DNA of 64,000 nt from Chitinophaga fulva (GCF_012927205.1 NZ_JABBGC010000001.1:3410810-3474809); one strand, 5' to 3'; shown: positions 18,269 through 27,701, numbered from the stretch's first letter. Translations and numbers: made by a program. Notes: generated by a model from the sequence alone, not told the origin.

Positions 18269-19560
18269 TGAGCGAAATCTGCCATGTAATCGCCTTTGAT
18301 ACGTTCCATGGGTGGGTTGAAATAACCAAACTTCAGGTCCGGAAATTCTTCCTGTATCATTTCCTGTAACTGCTTAATGCCCATGCAAGGGCCGGGGTCC
18401 GTAATGCCCAGTTTGCCCAGGTACCAGTCAGGATCAATATTGAAATTACGCCACTGGATCATGTTCAGGCCGGTTTCCCGGATCAGTTTACGCAGGGCTT
18501 CATATTCCTCTTCTGTGTCGGTCATCCCCGGAAAAACAAAATAGTTGATAGAAGTCCATCCGTTAAATTCCCGCACCACTTTCAGGCTTTCGATGATATC
18601 CTCAAATGCATAGTTATTGGGACGGTAATACGGTGTGTAATACTTTTCCTGGGCGGAATTGAGGCTCACACGGATACTGTTGAGGCCCGCTTCACAGAGG
18701 GCACGTACAGCATCGGGTTTACTGCCGTTGGTGTTGATATTGATACTGCCTTTAGGCGTATGCTTGCGTATCTCAATGATGGACTCACGGATGGTTTCCC
18801 ACATCAGCAGCGGTTCGCCTTCGCAACCCTGGCCGAAGCTCACGATCGGGTAAGGGGCTGTTTCCAGATGGGGTACGGTAAATTCCACGATTTCTTCCGC
18901 GGTAGGCTTGAAGCGGAGGCGGTCCTGTGTAGATACGATGGTCTCGTCTTCCGGCTGGAAGGAGATACAACCTACGCAGTTAGCGTTACAGGCCGGAGAG
19001 GAAGGAATCGGGCATTCCCATCTTCCCATAAAATAGTTACGGGCGGCAGGACATTCGTAAGTAAGGGCGCAGTTTTCTGCCAGGTGCTTCACCAGCCTGT
19101 TATGCGGATAAGCTTCTATCAGCTGTTTAACGCCTTGTTTTACTTTTTTGGCATCAAAGCCGGCGCATTCCTGGCGGATATCGGCTTCGATACGGGTGGC
19201 GGGCACATAGAACTTGCCATCGAGCCAACCTACTGCGGTGTAACAAAACAGTGGCAGGGTAGGAGCGTCAGGCATGGTTTCATACGCTGCGAGGTAAAAA
19301 CCGGTATGGGCAGGCGGAATAAACGCCGCTACGGCCCAACCTTTGTCACACAGGCCCATTTCGCCGGTAGCAACGTCTATACCGATACCACGGCGGCCGG
19401 GCAGTTCATACAGATTACCGCCTTCAGGAAGCTCGATCCATTCTTCAGGATCAACGGGGAAAGCATCCCAGCCACTACGGCCTACCACCTCCATAGAGGT
19501 GTCTTCAAAGATGTTTCCTTTCCCGTCGGAGTATAATATGTAAGGTGTTTGTTTCAGCAT
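18265..19560 (-). CDS. radical SAM protein
   Basis: The product uses an iron-sulfur cluster and S-adenosylmethionine to start radical chemistry; its substrate is unknown. The 431 residues have a distinctive N-terminal region of about 185 residues that I do not recognise as a named domain. The cluster motif follows, Cys191-x3-Cys195-x2-Cys198 (CNANCVGC). Later elements typical of the barrel are SFGQGCEGEPLLM and INTNGSKPDAVRALCEAGLN. No SPASM-type Cys cluster is evident at the C-terminus. The gene overlaps the AraC-family stop by 4 bp and starts downstream of an inverted repeat. Confidence 0.85.
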   Translation of the reverse strand: MLKQTPYILYSDGKGNIFEDTSMEVVGRSGWDAFPVDPEEWIELPEGGNLYELPGRRGIGIDVATGEMGLCDKGWAVAAFIPPAHTGFYLAAYETMPDAPTLPLFCYTAVGWLDGKFYVPATRIEADIRQECAGFDAKKVKQGVKQLIEAYPHNRLVKHLAENCALTYECPAARNYFMGRWECPIPSSPACNANCVGCISFQPEDETIVSTQDRLRFKPTAEEIVEFTVPHLETAPYPIVSFGQGCEGEPLLMWETIRESIIEIRKHTPKGSININTNGSKPDAVRALCEAGLNSIRVSLNSAQEKYYTPYYRPNNYAFEDIIESLKVVREFNGWTSINYFVFPGMTDTEEEYEALRKLIRETGLNMIQWRNFNIDPDWYLGKLGITDPGPCMGIKQLQEMIQEEFPDLKFGYFNPPMERIKGDYMADFAH

Positions 19561-19582
19561 AAATTTATTTATTCATTTTACT

Positions 19583-19677
19583 ATTTTGCTATTTAGATAT
19601 TCTATCGCCGTTTGTTGTTAAGCCAGTGCTAATCAGCCACTCAATGATAAAATATCCAAATAAAAAAATAGCAAAAT
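19583..19677. repeat. inverted repeat of ATTTGGATATTT-like words
   Basis: The left arm 19583-19606 matches the reverse complement of the right arm 19646-19677 (shared ATTTTGCTATTT and GATATTTTATC-like ends), with the right arm carrying an extra word of about 9 bases. It lies between the radical SAM gene and the membrane-protein gene, just at the latter's stop. Confidence 0.7.
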
Positions 19678-20265
19678 CTATTTAAGTCTTTCACGGAAAA
19701 ATCCGTTCATTTTTTCACGTTGTTCCTGTCCGGGTTCATCCAACACTTCCAGCTGGATGATCTTGTTGGATTTGAAATCCATGGTGAACAGGTCATTACG
19801 CAAAATTACATTATTCAGCTCGTTCCAGCCAATGCGTTTCTCAGAGAACGTAGTAGGCAGTGTGATGCCGGTATTGTCCATCTTTACATATACTGGCTGG
19901 AAGATTTTGTATTCCATCCAGCCGATGTAGGCTATACCAATGCCTACCACGAACATCAGCAGACCGGTAATGGGCTGCTGATGTCCCAGAAAATACAGGC
20001 TGCCGCTTCCGCAGATGAATGCCTGTATAAGCCTGGCGATACTGTTGGTTTCACTGAATTTCCGCGTGCGCTTCACGATAAACGGGAAGGCAAGGGAAAG
20101 AAGTCCCACGGCCATAAAGAAGCCTACCAGCAACCAGTTGGGCTGCGCTCCTCTATAACTGCCAATGGCATCGAAGAGGAACAGGATGCCTACCAGGCCA
20201 TGCATGACCGGCAATAGCCGGAGCCTGCTGGATGTTGCCGGCTGCAGGATACGCAAACTATACAT
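19678..20265 (-). CDS. small integral membrane protein, unknown function
   Basis: The product is a membrane protein of about 195 residues. The start is set at the ATG at 20265 (MYSLRILQPA), 4 bp after the arginase-family stop; a longer frame to 20322 would overlap that gene. There are four predicted helices in the first half (HGLVGILFLFDAIGS, LLVGFFMAVGLLSLAF, AFICGSGSLYFLG, LLMFVVGIGIAYIGW), then a soluble C-terminal part (about 120-195) rich in beta-strand-like sequence, with KMDNTGITLPTTFSEKRIGW resembling a PH-like domain. I do not recognise the family by name. Confidence 0.7.
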   Translation of the reverse strand: MYSLRILQPATSSRLRLLPVMHGLVGILFLFDAIGSYRGAQPNWLLVGFFMAVGLLSLAFPFIVKRTRKFSETNSIARLIQAFICGSGSLYFLGHQQPITGLLMFVVGIGIAYIGWMEYKIFQPVYVKMDNTGITLPTTFSEKRIGWNELNNVILRNDLFTMDFKSNKIIQLEVLDEPGQEQREKMNGFFRERLK

Positions 20266-20269
20266 AAGC

Positions 20270-21313
20270 TTATGAATTAGCGCTAACCAGCAGGTTACAG
20301 AGTTTGAACAGTACGCGTGCACCTACGTTTGCGTCCCAGTCGTCATGAGAAGCGCTCACCTCGTTGAGGTCAAAGCCAATCAGCTGACGGCCGCTGGCCA
20401 GCAAGCGTTTGAAAAGATAATATACCTGCTCTGCCTCAAAACCGCCGGCTACCGGTGTACCGGTGTGCGGGCACAGTTTAGGGTCAAGGCCATCGATATC
20501 GAAACTGATGTACACCTGCTGTGGCAGCGTTTCTACAATGCTGTCGCAGATGGATTTCCAGGTTTCTCCTTCAAACTGGCGTTCTTTGATCTGTTTGTCG
20601 AAGAAAGTCACCACACGGCCATTGCTGGCGTTGATATAATCCACTTCTTCCTCACAGTAGTCACGGATGCCCACCTGTACCAGTTTAGTCAGTTGCGGCA
20701 CTTCCGCCAGTGCATTGTACATGATGGAAGCGTGGGAGTAATGGAAGCCTTCGTAGCCGTCACGCAGATCGCAGTGGGCATCTATCTGAAGGATGCCAAA
20801 ATCGCCTTTATGTTCGCCGATGGCTTTGAAGAAGCCCAGCGGGGTGCTGTGGTCGCCACCAAGCAGACCTACCAGCTTACCTTTTCCCAGCAGCTGTTTG
20901 GTCTGGTTGTATACCCACTCGTTCATGGCGCGGGTACCATTGTTGACATCTACCAGCGTTTTCTTCAGGAATTCATTTTCAGAGATATCTCCGCCTTCGG
21001 TCAGGAATTTCAGGTACAGTTCCGCTTCCTTGCGCAGGTAATCACTGCGCAGCAGCAGGTGTTTGTCTGGTTCACGCATGAAAAAGCCCTGTTTCCAGCC
21101 ATCCTTTACATCGGCATCGTACAGGTCAACCTGGAAGGAAGCCCTGAAAATACGTTCCGGTCCGCGTGCTGTACCATTACTATAAGATACGGTCACTTCC
21201 CAGGGTACTGGCAACAATACCAGCCTGGCCTCTTCTTCAGAAAAAGGCAAACCAAAAACGTTGTTGGACAACAGCCCCACCGAGTTAGGGTCAAATTGAG
21301 ATAAATCAGCCAT
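20270..21313 (-). CDS. arginase/agmatinase-family hydrolase
   Basis: The product is a predicted Mn-dependent ureohydrolase acting on a guanidino or formimino compound. The 347 residues hold the metal-site motifs of the family: GGDHSTP, then IDAHCDLRDGY and SFDIDGLDPKLCPHTGTP. All metal-ligand Asp and His positions seem intact. Agmatinase and formimidoylglutamase are both possible, and the sequence alone does not separate them. The small membrane-protein gene follows 4 bp downstream on the same strand, so they are likely one operon. Confidence 0.87.
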   Translation of the reverse strand: MADLSQFDPNSVGLLSNNVFGLPFSEEEARLVLLPVPWEVTVSYSNGTARGPERIFRASFQVDLYDADVKDGWKQGFFMREPDKHLLLRSDYLRKEAELYLKFLTEGGDISENEFLKKTLVDVNNGTRAMNEWVYNQTKQLLGKGKLVGLLGGDHSTPLGFFKAIGEHKGDFGILQIDAHCDLRDGYEGFHYSHASIMYNALAEVPQLTKLVQVGIRDYCEEEVDYINASNGRVVTFFDKQIKERQFEGETWKSICDSIVETLPQQVYISFDIDGLDPKLCPHTGTPVAGGFEAEQVYYLFKRLLASGRQLIGFDLNEVSASHDDWDANVGARVLFKLCNLLVSANS

Positions 21314-21551
21314 GATATAATCTTACTTTTCAAAATTCCGCGCAAAGATAGGATTATGTTTACTTACAGCCTTCCTTCCCATAAAAAGAATTGCCTTTTA
21401 TATAAATTTTGTCGGAAGACGGTCATTTTGCGTTAATTTTGCCCCGTGAATTGGAAAGAGATAAATGCAGGTAGGGTAAGATAAACGGAGAATCGTTGCT
21501 GGTAGCGGATTTTACAACCTGTGTCACAACAATAGGGAAGATAATTTTCAT

Positions 21552-21950
21552 ATGAAAAAAACAAATATTATTCTGCTGGTGGTCATTGCGGTTGCAATAG
21601 GTGTGATTGTAACCATGGTAGGCGATTTTAGTACCTATGAGACTTTTGCCACAGCGCGCGAGAAAGAGGGGAAAGAGTTCCATGTGATCGGTAAGCTGGA
21701 CACCCTGCAGGCGATGCATTACGATCCTATAAAGGATGCTAACTTATTCAGCTTCTACGTACACGATAAAACAGGCGAAACCCGCAAAGTCGTTTTCTAC
21801 GGCGCCAAACCTACAGATTTTGAAAAAGCGGAATCCGTGGTCCTCACCGGAAAAATGAATGGAAATGAGTTCCATTGCAGCAAAATTCTCATGAAATGCC
21901 CGTCTAAATACAAAGACGATCAGGTTGTAGTGAGCAACAAACAGCTTTAA
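21552..21950 (+). CDS. ccmE: cytochrome c maturation protein CcmE, CxxxY type
   Basis: The product is a periplasmic haem chaperone that binds haem covalently and passes it on for cytochrome c assembly. The 132 residues have one N-terminal membrane anchor (about 6-24), then the OB-fold with GKLDTLQAMHYDPIKDAN and VVFYGAKPTDFEKAESVVLT. The haem-binding site is Cys116-x3-Tyr120 (CPSKY) rather than the His-x3-Tyr of proteobacterial CcmE. ccmF follows after a 102-bp gap filled by an inverted repeat, so joint expression is plausible. Confidence 0.9.
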   Translation: MKKTNIILLVVIAVAIGVIVTMVGDFSTYETFATAREKEGKEFHVIGKLDTLQAMHYDPIKDANLFSFYVHDKTGETRKVVFYGAKPTDFEKAESVVLTGKMNGNEFHCSKILMKCPSKYKDDQVVVSNKQL

Positions 21951-21959
21951 AAATTTTCA

Positions 21960-22030
21960 GATTTAAACATTTTGTCATTTAGCTATTGATTTTCAATAAG
22001 AAATAGTTAGATAATAAAATATTTAAATTC
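21960..22030. repeat. imperfect inverted repeat between ccmE and ccmF
   Basis: The arm around 21960-21987 (GATTTAAACATTTTG...) and the arm around 22002-22030 are reverse complements at about 22 of 28 positions. Several mismatches would be G-U pairs in RNA. It belongs to the same AT-rich intergenic repeat family as the other sites. Confidence 0.65.
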
Positions 22031-22052
22031 TTCAATCTATATATCATTTCTC

Positions 22053-24581
22053 ATGAAATTTGAAGGGGAACACTTATTGCCGGGCCAACTGGGCCATTTC
22101 TTCGCCATTCTGGCATTTGTAGCATCATTGGTAGCGACGATCTCTTATTATAACGCTGTTAAAGTCAAAGAGCCGCTGGTACGTGATTCATGGAAAAAGC
22201 TGGCCCGCTGGTCATTTGTGATACAGTCAGCTGCCGTGATCACCGTATTCAGTTGCCTTTTCTATATTCTTTCCAATCACTACTTTGAATATAAATACGC
22301 CTGGCGCAATACTTCCCGCGACCTGCCTACACAATACCTGTTCTCCAGCCTCTGGTCTGACCAGGAAGGCAGCTTCCTGCTCTGGAGTATCTGGAACAGC
22401 ATTCTCGGTATCATCCTGATCCGCACTTCCAAAAACCTGGAGGCGCCGGTCATGACGGTATTCTCCCTCGCACAGTTGATCATGGCGAGCATGTTGCTCG
22501 GTATCTTCGTCCTGGGCTATAAAGTGGGCAGCAATCCGTTCATGTTGCTCAGACATGCCCCTGAAAATCAGGCTGCGCCTATCTTCCAGGAGGCTAACTA
22601 TATGCAGCATATTCATGATGGTAATGGGCTCAACGTCACGCTGCAGAACTACTGGATGGTGATCCACCCGCCTGTACTGTTCCTGGGCTTTGCTTCCATG
22701 ATCATCCCGTTTGCCTTCGCTTTCGCCGGCCTCTGGACCCGCGATTATACCGGCTGGGTAAAACCCGTGCTGCCCTGGACCCTCTTCGCGGTGGCGCTGC
22801 TGGGCACCGGTATCATGATGGGTGCCGCCTGGGCATATGAGTCGCTTAACTTCGGCGGTTACTGGGCATGGGACCCGGTGGAAAACGCTTCCCTGGTGCC
22901 CTGGCTGACGATGGTGGCGGGCTTGCATACGCTCCTGGCTTATAAACACACCGGCCATGCGCTGAAATCGACTGTCTTTTTCTTCTTCATATCCTACGTG
23001 CTTATCCTGTACTCCTCCTTCCTCACAAAAAGTGGCGTACTGGGAGATACTTCCGTGCACTCCTTCACTGATATGGGTATGACAGCCCAGTTGCTGTTCA
23101 GTATGCTGGTGTTCACCGTGCCTTCCATCTTCCTGCTGATTGCGCGGAGAAAAGAAATACCAGGCAACAACAAAGAGGAAAGCACCTACTCCCGTGAATT
23201 CTGGCTGTTCGTTGGCTCACTGATCCTGCTGATCGCTGCTATCCAGATCACATTTACCACTTCCATCCCGGTATGGAACAAGCTGTTGTCTTTAACCGGG
23301 CTGAAAGGACTGTTCAAAATGGATGATATCGCGCCGCCATCAGATGTGATGTTCCATTACAATAAAATCCAGATCTGGATCGCCATCGTACTGGGCGTAC
23401 TCACCGCCGTGGTGCAGTTCCTGAAATACAAAGACACCCCTAAAGGTTTCTTTACCCGCAAAATCTGGGTGCCTACAGCACTGGCGATAGTATTCACAGC
23501 CCTGATCGCCTGGAAAGGCCCTATCACTTACGATAACTACGGTGCAGGCTTCCTCACCGCTATTTATATCATGCTGTTCGCCAGCATCTATGCGATTGCC
23601 GGCAACTTTACCTATATCTTCAGTGGCCTCAAAGGCAAACTGAAAAATGCCGGCGCCTCTGTAGCGCACATCGGCTTCGGCATGGTGCTGCTGGGTGCAT
23701 TGATCTCTTCTTCCAAAATGGAAGTGATCTCCATCGACAGAATGAAGATGCTCAACGATGGCTTCTTCCGTAAGGAAAGTAAACAGAACCCGCGTGAGAA
23801 CATTATGCTGCCGAAAGACGTGCAGGTGCAGATGGGCGACTATCACGTTACCTATGTAGGTGACTCCACCGCAACAGGAGATCCTAAAACCTACTATGTG
23901 ATGCACTATGAGCGCAAAGACAAAACCACCGGCGAAGTGAAGGAAAGATTTACCCTCTATCCCGATGCGTTTGTAAACCGTAAGGAAAATGCACTGTCAT
24001 CTAACCCGGCATCCAAACATTATTTCACAAGAGATATCTTCACCTATGTGTCTGCTGCGCCTAACAAAGCGGAAGCTGCCACTGCGGACACGACGGCTTA
24101 TGTGGCACATGAGATAAAAGTAGGCGACTCCATTTTCTTCTCTAAAGGTTTCATGGTGCTGAAAGCATTAGAGCCGGCGCCTAAAAACAAAAACTACATC
24201 GCAGAGAAAAATGACCTGGCAGTAGGCGCTAAACTGGAAGTGCATACGCAGACAGATGACCACTTTAACCTGCAACCAATTTATTTCATCCGCGACAGCA
24301 GCTATCAGTACAGCGTGGAAGACACCCTGGCACCGCTGAACCTGAGCGTTCGCTTTACGAAGATCATGCCCGCGGAAAATAAAATTGAGCTGAAAGTGAA
24401 AGAGGCGGCCGGTTTCAGCGACTATGTAGTCATGAAAGCGCTGGTATTCCCATATATCAATGTGTTGTGGCTGGGTGTTATCATCACGATCGTAGGTACC
24501 GGTATGAGCATCGTACAACGTACCAGGAGAACAGAGAAAAACGCCAATGCGTCAACAAAGAAAACACCGGTAAATATTTAA
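22053..24581 (+). CDS. ccmF: cytochrome c haem lyase CcmF/CcsA-type
   Basis: The product is the large inner-membrane haem lyase subunit of system I cytochrome c maturation. The 842 residues contain about 15 predicted helices. The haem-handling WWD motif is present as GGYWAWDPVENASLVPWLT near residues 268-286, and conserved His residues lie in VIHPPVLFLGF and TKSGVLGDTSVHSF. It is longer than E. coli CcmF (about 650 residues), mainly because of a C-terminal periplasmic domain (about 580-800) followed by a final helix near WLGVIITIVGTG. It follows ccmE. Confidence 0.92.
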   Translation: MKFEGEHLLPGQLGHFFAILAFVASLVATISYYNAVKVKEPLVRDSWKKLARWSFVIQSAAVITVFSCLFYILSNHYFEYKYAWRNTSRDLPTQYLFSSLWSDQEGSFLLWSIWNSILGIILIRTSKNLEAPVMTVFSLAQLIMASMLLGIFVLGYKVGSNPFMLLRHAPENQAAPIFQEANYMQHIHDGNGLNVTLQNYWMVIHPPVLFLGFASMIIPFAFAFAGLWTRDYTGWVKPVLPWTLFAVALLGTGIMMGAAWAYESLNFGGYWAWDPVENASLVPWLTMVAGLHTLLAYKHTGHALKSTVFFFFISYVLILYSSFLTKSGVLGDTSVHSFTDMGMTAQLLFSMLVFTVPSIFLLIARRKEIPGNNKEESTYSREFWLFVGSLILLIAAIQITFTTSIPVWNKLLSLTGLKGLFKMDDIAPPSDVMFHYNKIQIWIAIVLGVLTAVVQFLKYKDTPKGFFTRKIWVPTALAIVFTALIAWKGPITYDNYGAGFLTAIYIMLFASIYAIAGNFTYIFSGLKGKLKNAGASVAHIGFGMVLLGALISSSKMEVISIDRMKMLNDGFFRKESKQNPRENIMLPKDVQVQMGDYHVTYVGDSTATGDPKTYYVMHYERKDKTTGEVKERFTLYPDAFVNRKENALSSNPASKHYFTRDIFTYVSAAPNKAEAATADTTAYVAHEIKVGDSIFFSKGFMVLKALEPAPKNKNYIAEKNDLAVGAKLEVHTQTDDHFNLQPIYFIRDSSYQYSVEDTLAPLNLSVRFTKIMPAENKIELKVKEAAGFSDYVVMKALVFPYINVLWLGVIITIVGTGMSIVQRTRRTEKNANASTKKTPVNI

Positions 24582-24686
24582 GGATTTTTTGATTAGTTAA
24601 TAAAGGGGATCCGGATTGCTTGAAAATTTTACGTAGATTTTCAGGTAATTCAGGTCCCCTGGTCATTTAAATCAATTCATCCCGCT

Positions 24687-25688
24687 ATGAAGCGATCGCT
24701 GCGCATATCGTTGCTCCTTATCGCCTTATTGGCCGTATTATTCCTCGTGGGCCCGCATCCCGCCGCTCCGGTGTATTCACTCGCCCTGCCGGCGGTACCG
24801 CAGGAAGGCCGCGCATTGGAACAATACATCTACGACAAGGAAGCCACTCACCGGCTGAAGCCCAACAATGAAGCCCGGATCGTGTGGGCTGATTCACCTT
24901 TTCATACTACGCCTTATGCGGTGGTGTACCTGCATGGTTTTTCCGCCAGTCAGGAAGAAGGTGACCCTATCCACCGCGACTTTGCCAAACGTTATGGCTG
25001 TAATCTGTACCTCAGCCGGTTGGACGGCCACGGCATCGATACTTCAGATGCGCTGCTTACCATGACGGCCGACGGGCTGTGGCAGGATGCCAAAGAGGCT
25101 TTGCAAATAGGAAAGGCATTGGGCCGGAAGGTAATCCTCATGGGCACTTCCACCGGCGGCACCCTGGCCCTGAAGCTGGCCGCCACCTATCCGCAGGACG
25201 TATATGCCGTGATTAATATGTCGCCTAATATTGCCATCAACGATGACCTGGCCTTTCTGGCCAACGATCCCTGGGGGCTGCAGCTGGCCCGGCTCGTGAA
25301 AGGAGGCAAATACAAGGAGTCCAGCGATACCAATGCCGTCAGGGCGCAGTATTGGAACAACAAGTACCGCCTTGAAGCCGTCGTGCAACTGCAAAATCTG
25401 CTGGAAACCTCCATGACGCCCGCTACTTTTAAAAAGATACATCAGCCGGTATTGAACCTGTATTATTATAAAGATGAATTGCACCAGGACCCTACCGTTC
25501 GTGTATCCGCCATCCTTAAAATGGAGCAGGAGCTGGGCACGCCCGACAGCCTGAAGGCTGCAGTGCCCATTCCAGGCGCAGGCGCTCATGTGATGGGCAG
25601 CAGGCTGACAGGCCACGATCTGCCCGCTGTGGCAAATGCTGTTAACCAGTTTGCCGATTCCGTATTGAAAATGAAGCCGGTGCATTGA
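24687..25688 (+). CDS. alpha/beta hydrolase, exported or membrane-anchored
   Basis: The product is probably an esterase or lipase-like hydrolase outside the cytoplasm. The 333 residues begin with a hydrophobic segment (about 6-22, LRISLLLIALLAVLFLVG) that can be a signal anchor. The fold's oxyanion turn is YLHGFSASQEEG (about 78-89) and the nucleophile elbow is GTSTGG near residue 154, with the catalytic Ser in the middle. A candidate catalytic His is in GAGAHVMGS near residue 295. The substrate is unknown. It lies alone between ccmF and a DUF4294 gene. Confidence 0.8.
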   Translation: MKRSLRISLLLIALLAVLFLVGPHPAAPVYSLALPAVPQEGRALEQYIYDKEATHRLKPNNEARIVWADSPFHTTPYAVVYLHGFSASQEEGDPIHRDFAKRYGCNLYLSRLDGHGIDTSDALLTMTADGLWQDAKEALQIGKALGRKVILMGTSTGGTLALKLAATYPQDVYAVINMSPNIAINDDLAFLANDPWGLQLARLVKGGKYKESSDTNAVRAQYWNNKYRLEAVVQLQNLLETSMTPATFKKIHQPVLNLYYYKDELHQDPTVRVSAILKMEQELGTPDSLKAAVPIPGAGAHVMGSRLTGHDLPAVANAVNQFADSVLKMKPVH

Positions 25689-25778
25689 CCGGTTTTTCAA
25701 GCCCTTTTTAGTTGTTATTTAATCTGAAATGTTTTTTAACTTGTGGTAACATTTACCCATTAGCATCGTTAAAAAAGT

Positions 25779-26405
25779 ATGCATCGCCGTAAAATCCTTT
25801 TATCCGCCATCCTGGTCCTGGGCATCCTGTTTTGCCGGCAGGAAGCCAGCGCACAGTCGCAGGCGCCACATGGCGTGGATACCGTGGCGCTGCATGCGGT
25901 CGTGGTAGGGAGTGATACCATCCCGGTGATCACACTGGCTATTTTCGATGTGGTGGAGCGAATGCCCAAAGCCCTGCGGAAAGAAAAAGAACGTTATAAC
26001 CGCTTGCGCAATGCAGTATACGTTACCTATCCATACGCCCGCACCGCTGCCCGTCTCCTTAAAGATGTGAACAGCCGCCTCGCTACCATGTCTTCCAAAA
26101 GAGAGCGTAAAGCTTTCCTGGCCTCCAAGGAAAAGGAAATGAAAGAACAGTTCGGGGATAAACTGCAAAACCTCTCCGTATATCAGGGTAAAGTCCTCAT
26201 GAAACTGATTGACCGCGAAACGGGGCAGAACTGTTACGAGATCATCAAAGAGCTCAAAGGCGGTTTTAATGCCCGCGTATGGCAAACAGTGGCATTCTTC
26301 TTTGGCGGTAACCTGAAAAGCGACTACGATAAACAGGAAGACAAAGACATTGAAGTCATTGTCCAGGAGCTGGAAATGTACCAGCGGTACCGTGCTTATA
26401 ATTAA
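25779..26405 (+). CDS. DUF4294 family exported protein
   Basis: The product is an exported protein of unknown function restricted to Bacteroidota. The 208 residues start with a signal peptide ending at EASAQ. The body is highly charged and helical, with the family pattern IPVITLAIFDVVERMP, RNAVYVTYPYARTAARLL and GKVLMKLIDRETGQNCYEII. The single conserved Cys in the last motif lies near residue 151. The next gene begins 18 bp downstream and encodes another small exported protein. Confidence 0.85.
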   Translation: MHRRKILLSAILVLGILFCRQEASAQSQAPHGVDTVALHAVVVGSDTIPVITLAIFDVVERMPKALRKEKERYNRLRNAVYVTYPYARTAARLLKDVNSRLATMSSKRERKAFLASKEKEMKEQFGDKLQNLSVYQGKVLMKLIDRETGQNCYEIIKELKGGFNARVWQTVAFFFGGNLKSDYDKQEDKDIEVIVQELEMYQRYRAYN

Positions 26406-26423
26406 TATGGCTATCTTAGCTAT

Positions 26424-26924
26424 ATGAAGAAAGCTCGGATATTGTTATGCAGCCTGTTGTTGACCACGCTGGGCGCAGTGGCACAAAATGAAGAAACTGA
26501 TGTGCCGGTGTACGTAATAGACAGTGTACTGGCAACGCCCGCCCTGATGGAAAACCTTCCCCCTGACCAGATCGGTCTGATCACCATTGCACACGGACAA
26601 AAAGCTATTCTGAAATATGGCAGCCAGGCTGCCAACGGCGTGGTATATGTGGAAACCAAACCCTTTGCCCGTAAAAGGGTGCGTCGCCTGCTCAGCGCTG
26701 CTGCGCCGGCATACGATAGCCTGTTGCGCCGTTATGGCAATGACAGCAGCTTTCAATACATCGTCAATGACCACCTTATTACGCCTACAGACGAAACCCG
26801 CCTGATGACGCTGGACAACAAAACCTTTGTTTCGCTGGAAATCGTTTCCCCTAAAGTGTTGGAAGAACGCTATCATATCAAAAACCGGCAGGCTGGTGTG
26901 CTGATCGTCAGCACCGAAAAGTGA
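26424..26924 (+). CDS. small exported protein with a plug-like segment
   Basis: The product is an exported protein of 166 residues with a signal peptide ending near GAVAQ. Residues 66-80 (YGSQAANGVVYVETK) closely resemble the end of a TonB-dependent receptor plug domain, where YGSRGANGVI-like sequence is typical, yet no barrel follows. A related plug-like turn recurs at the C-terminus, HIKNRQAGVLIVSTEK. It may be a stand-alone plug-like domain that binds a receptor or TonB; that role is inference. It lies 18 bp after DUF4294 on the same strand. Confidence 0.65.
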   Translation: MKKARILLCSLLLTTLGAVAQNEETDVPVYVIDSVLATPALMENLPPDQIGLITIAHGQKAILKYGSQAANGVVYVETKPFARKRVRRLLSAAAPAYDSLLRRYGNDSSFQYIVNDHLITPTDETRLMTLDNKTFVSLEIVSPKVLEERYHIKNRQAGVLIVSTEK

Positions 26925-26972
26925 TGCGGTAAACAATTATTTCCCATCTTTGCACCTCAATTTATTTACAGC

Positions 26973-27701
26973 ATGAAACTGGATATACTCGCCATCGCTG
27001 TACACCCGGACGATGTGGAACTGGGTTGTGCAGGTACATTAATGATACACGCGCAGCAAGGCATGAAAGTAGGGGTTGTTGACCTTACCCGTGGAGAACT
27101 GGGAACCCGTGGCACGCCTGCGTTACGGGAGAAAGAAGCGCAGGACGCTGCTAAGATCATGGGACTGGAAGTAAGGGAAAACCTCGGCCTGGCTGATGGC
27201 TTCTTCAGGAATGACACCATGGAACAAATGGCGATCATCACCGCCATCCGCAAATACCAGCCTGACATTGTGCTGGCCAATGCGATGGATGACCGTCATC
27301 CGGACCATGGCCGCGCCGGTAAACTGATTGCCGACAGCTGTTTCCTGGCAGGACTGCGGAAAGTAGAAACTTCCGTGGATGGTGTAGCGCAACAGGCATG
27401 GCGCCCTAAACAGGTGTTCCATTTCCTGCAGGACCGTTATCATGAGCCTGATTTTGTAGTGGACATCACGCCGGTAATAGAGAAGAAACTGGACGCCATC
27501 AAGGCATTCAGCTCTCAGTTCCTGGCCCCGAAAGACAATGAGCCGCAGACTTATATTTCCGGCTCCGGCTTCTTCGACAGCGTTGTTTACCGCGCCAAAA
27601 TGCTGGGTAAAATGGTAGGAGTGGACTACGCCGAAGGCTATACGTCTGCCAAAATGATCGGCATCCGCAATTTCGCAGACCTGATCAATGAAGTGACCTG
27701 A
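26973..27701 (+). CDS. bshB1: bacillithiol biosynthesis deacetylase BshB1
   Basis: The enzyme deacetylates N-acetylglucosaminyl-malate to glucosaminyl-malate, the second step of bacillithiol synthesis. The 242 residues start with IAVHPDDVELGCAGT, the zinc-site HPDD motif, and contain MDDRHPDHGRAGKL, the second part of the site. Length and the internal GSGFFDSVVYRAKM segment match BshB1 rather than generic LmbE proteins. A CATCTTTG box at 26945-26952 may serve as a -7 element. A GC-rich terminator follows. The YfiT/BstA-like gene at 11024 would use the thiol. Confidence 0.92.
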   Translation: MKLDILAIAVHPDDVELGCAGTLMIHAQQGMKVGVVDLTRGELGTRGTPALREKEAQDAAKIMGLEVRENLGLADGFFRNDTMEQMAIITAIRKYQPDIVLANAMDDRHPDHGRAGKLIADSCFLAGLRKVETSVDGVAQQAWRPKQVFHFLQDRYHEPDFVVDITPVIEKKLDAIKAFSSQFLAPKDNEPQTYISGSGFFDSVVYRAKMLGKMVGVDYAEGYTSAKMIGIRNFADLINEVT

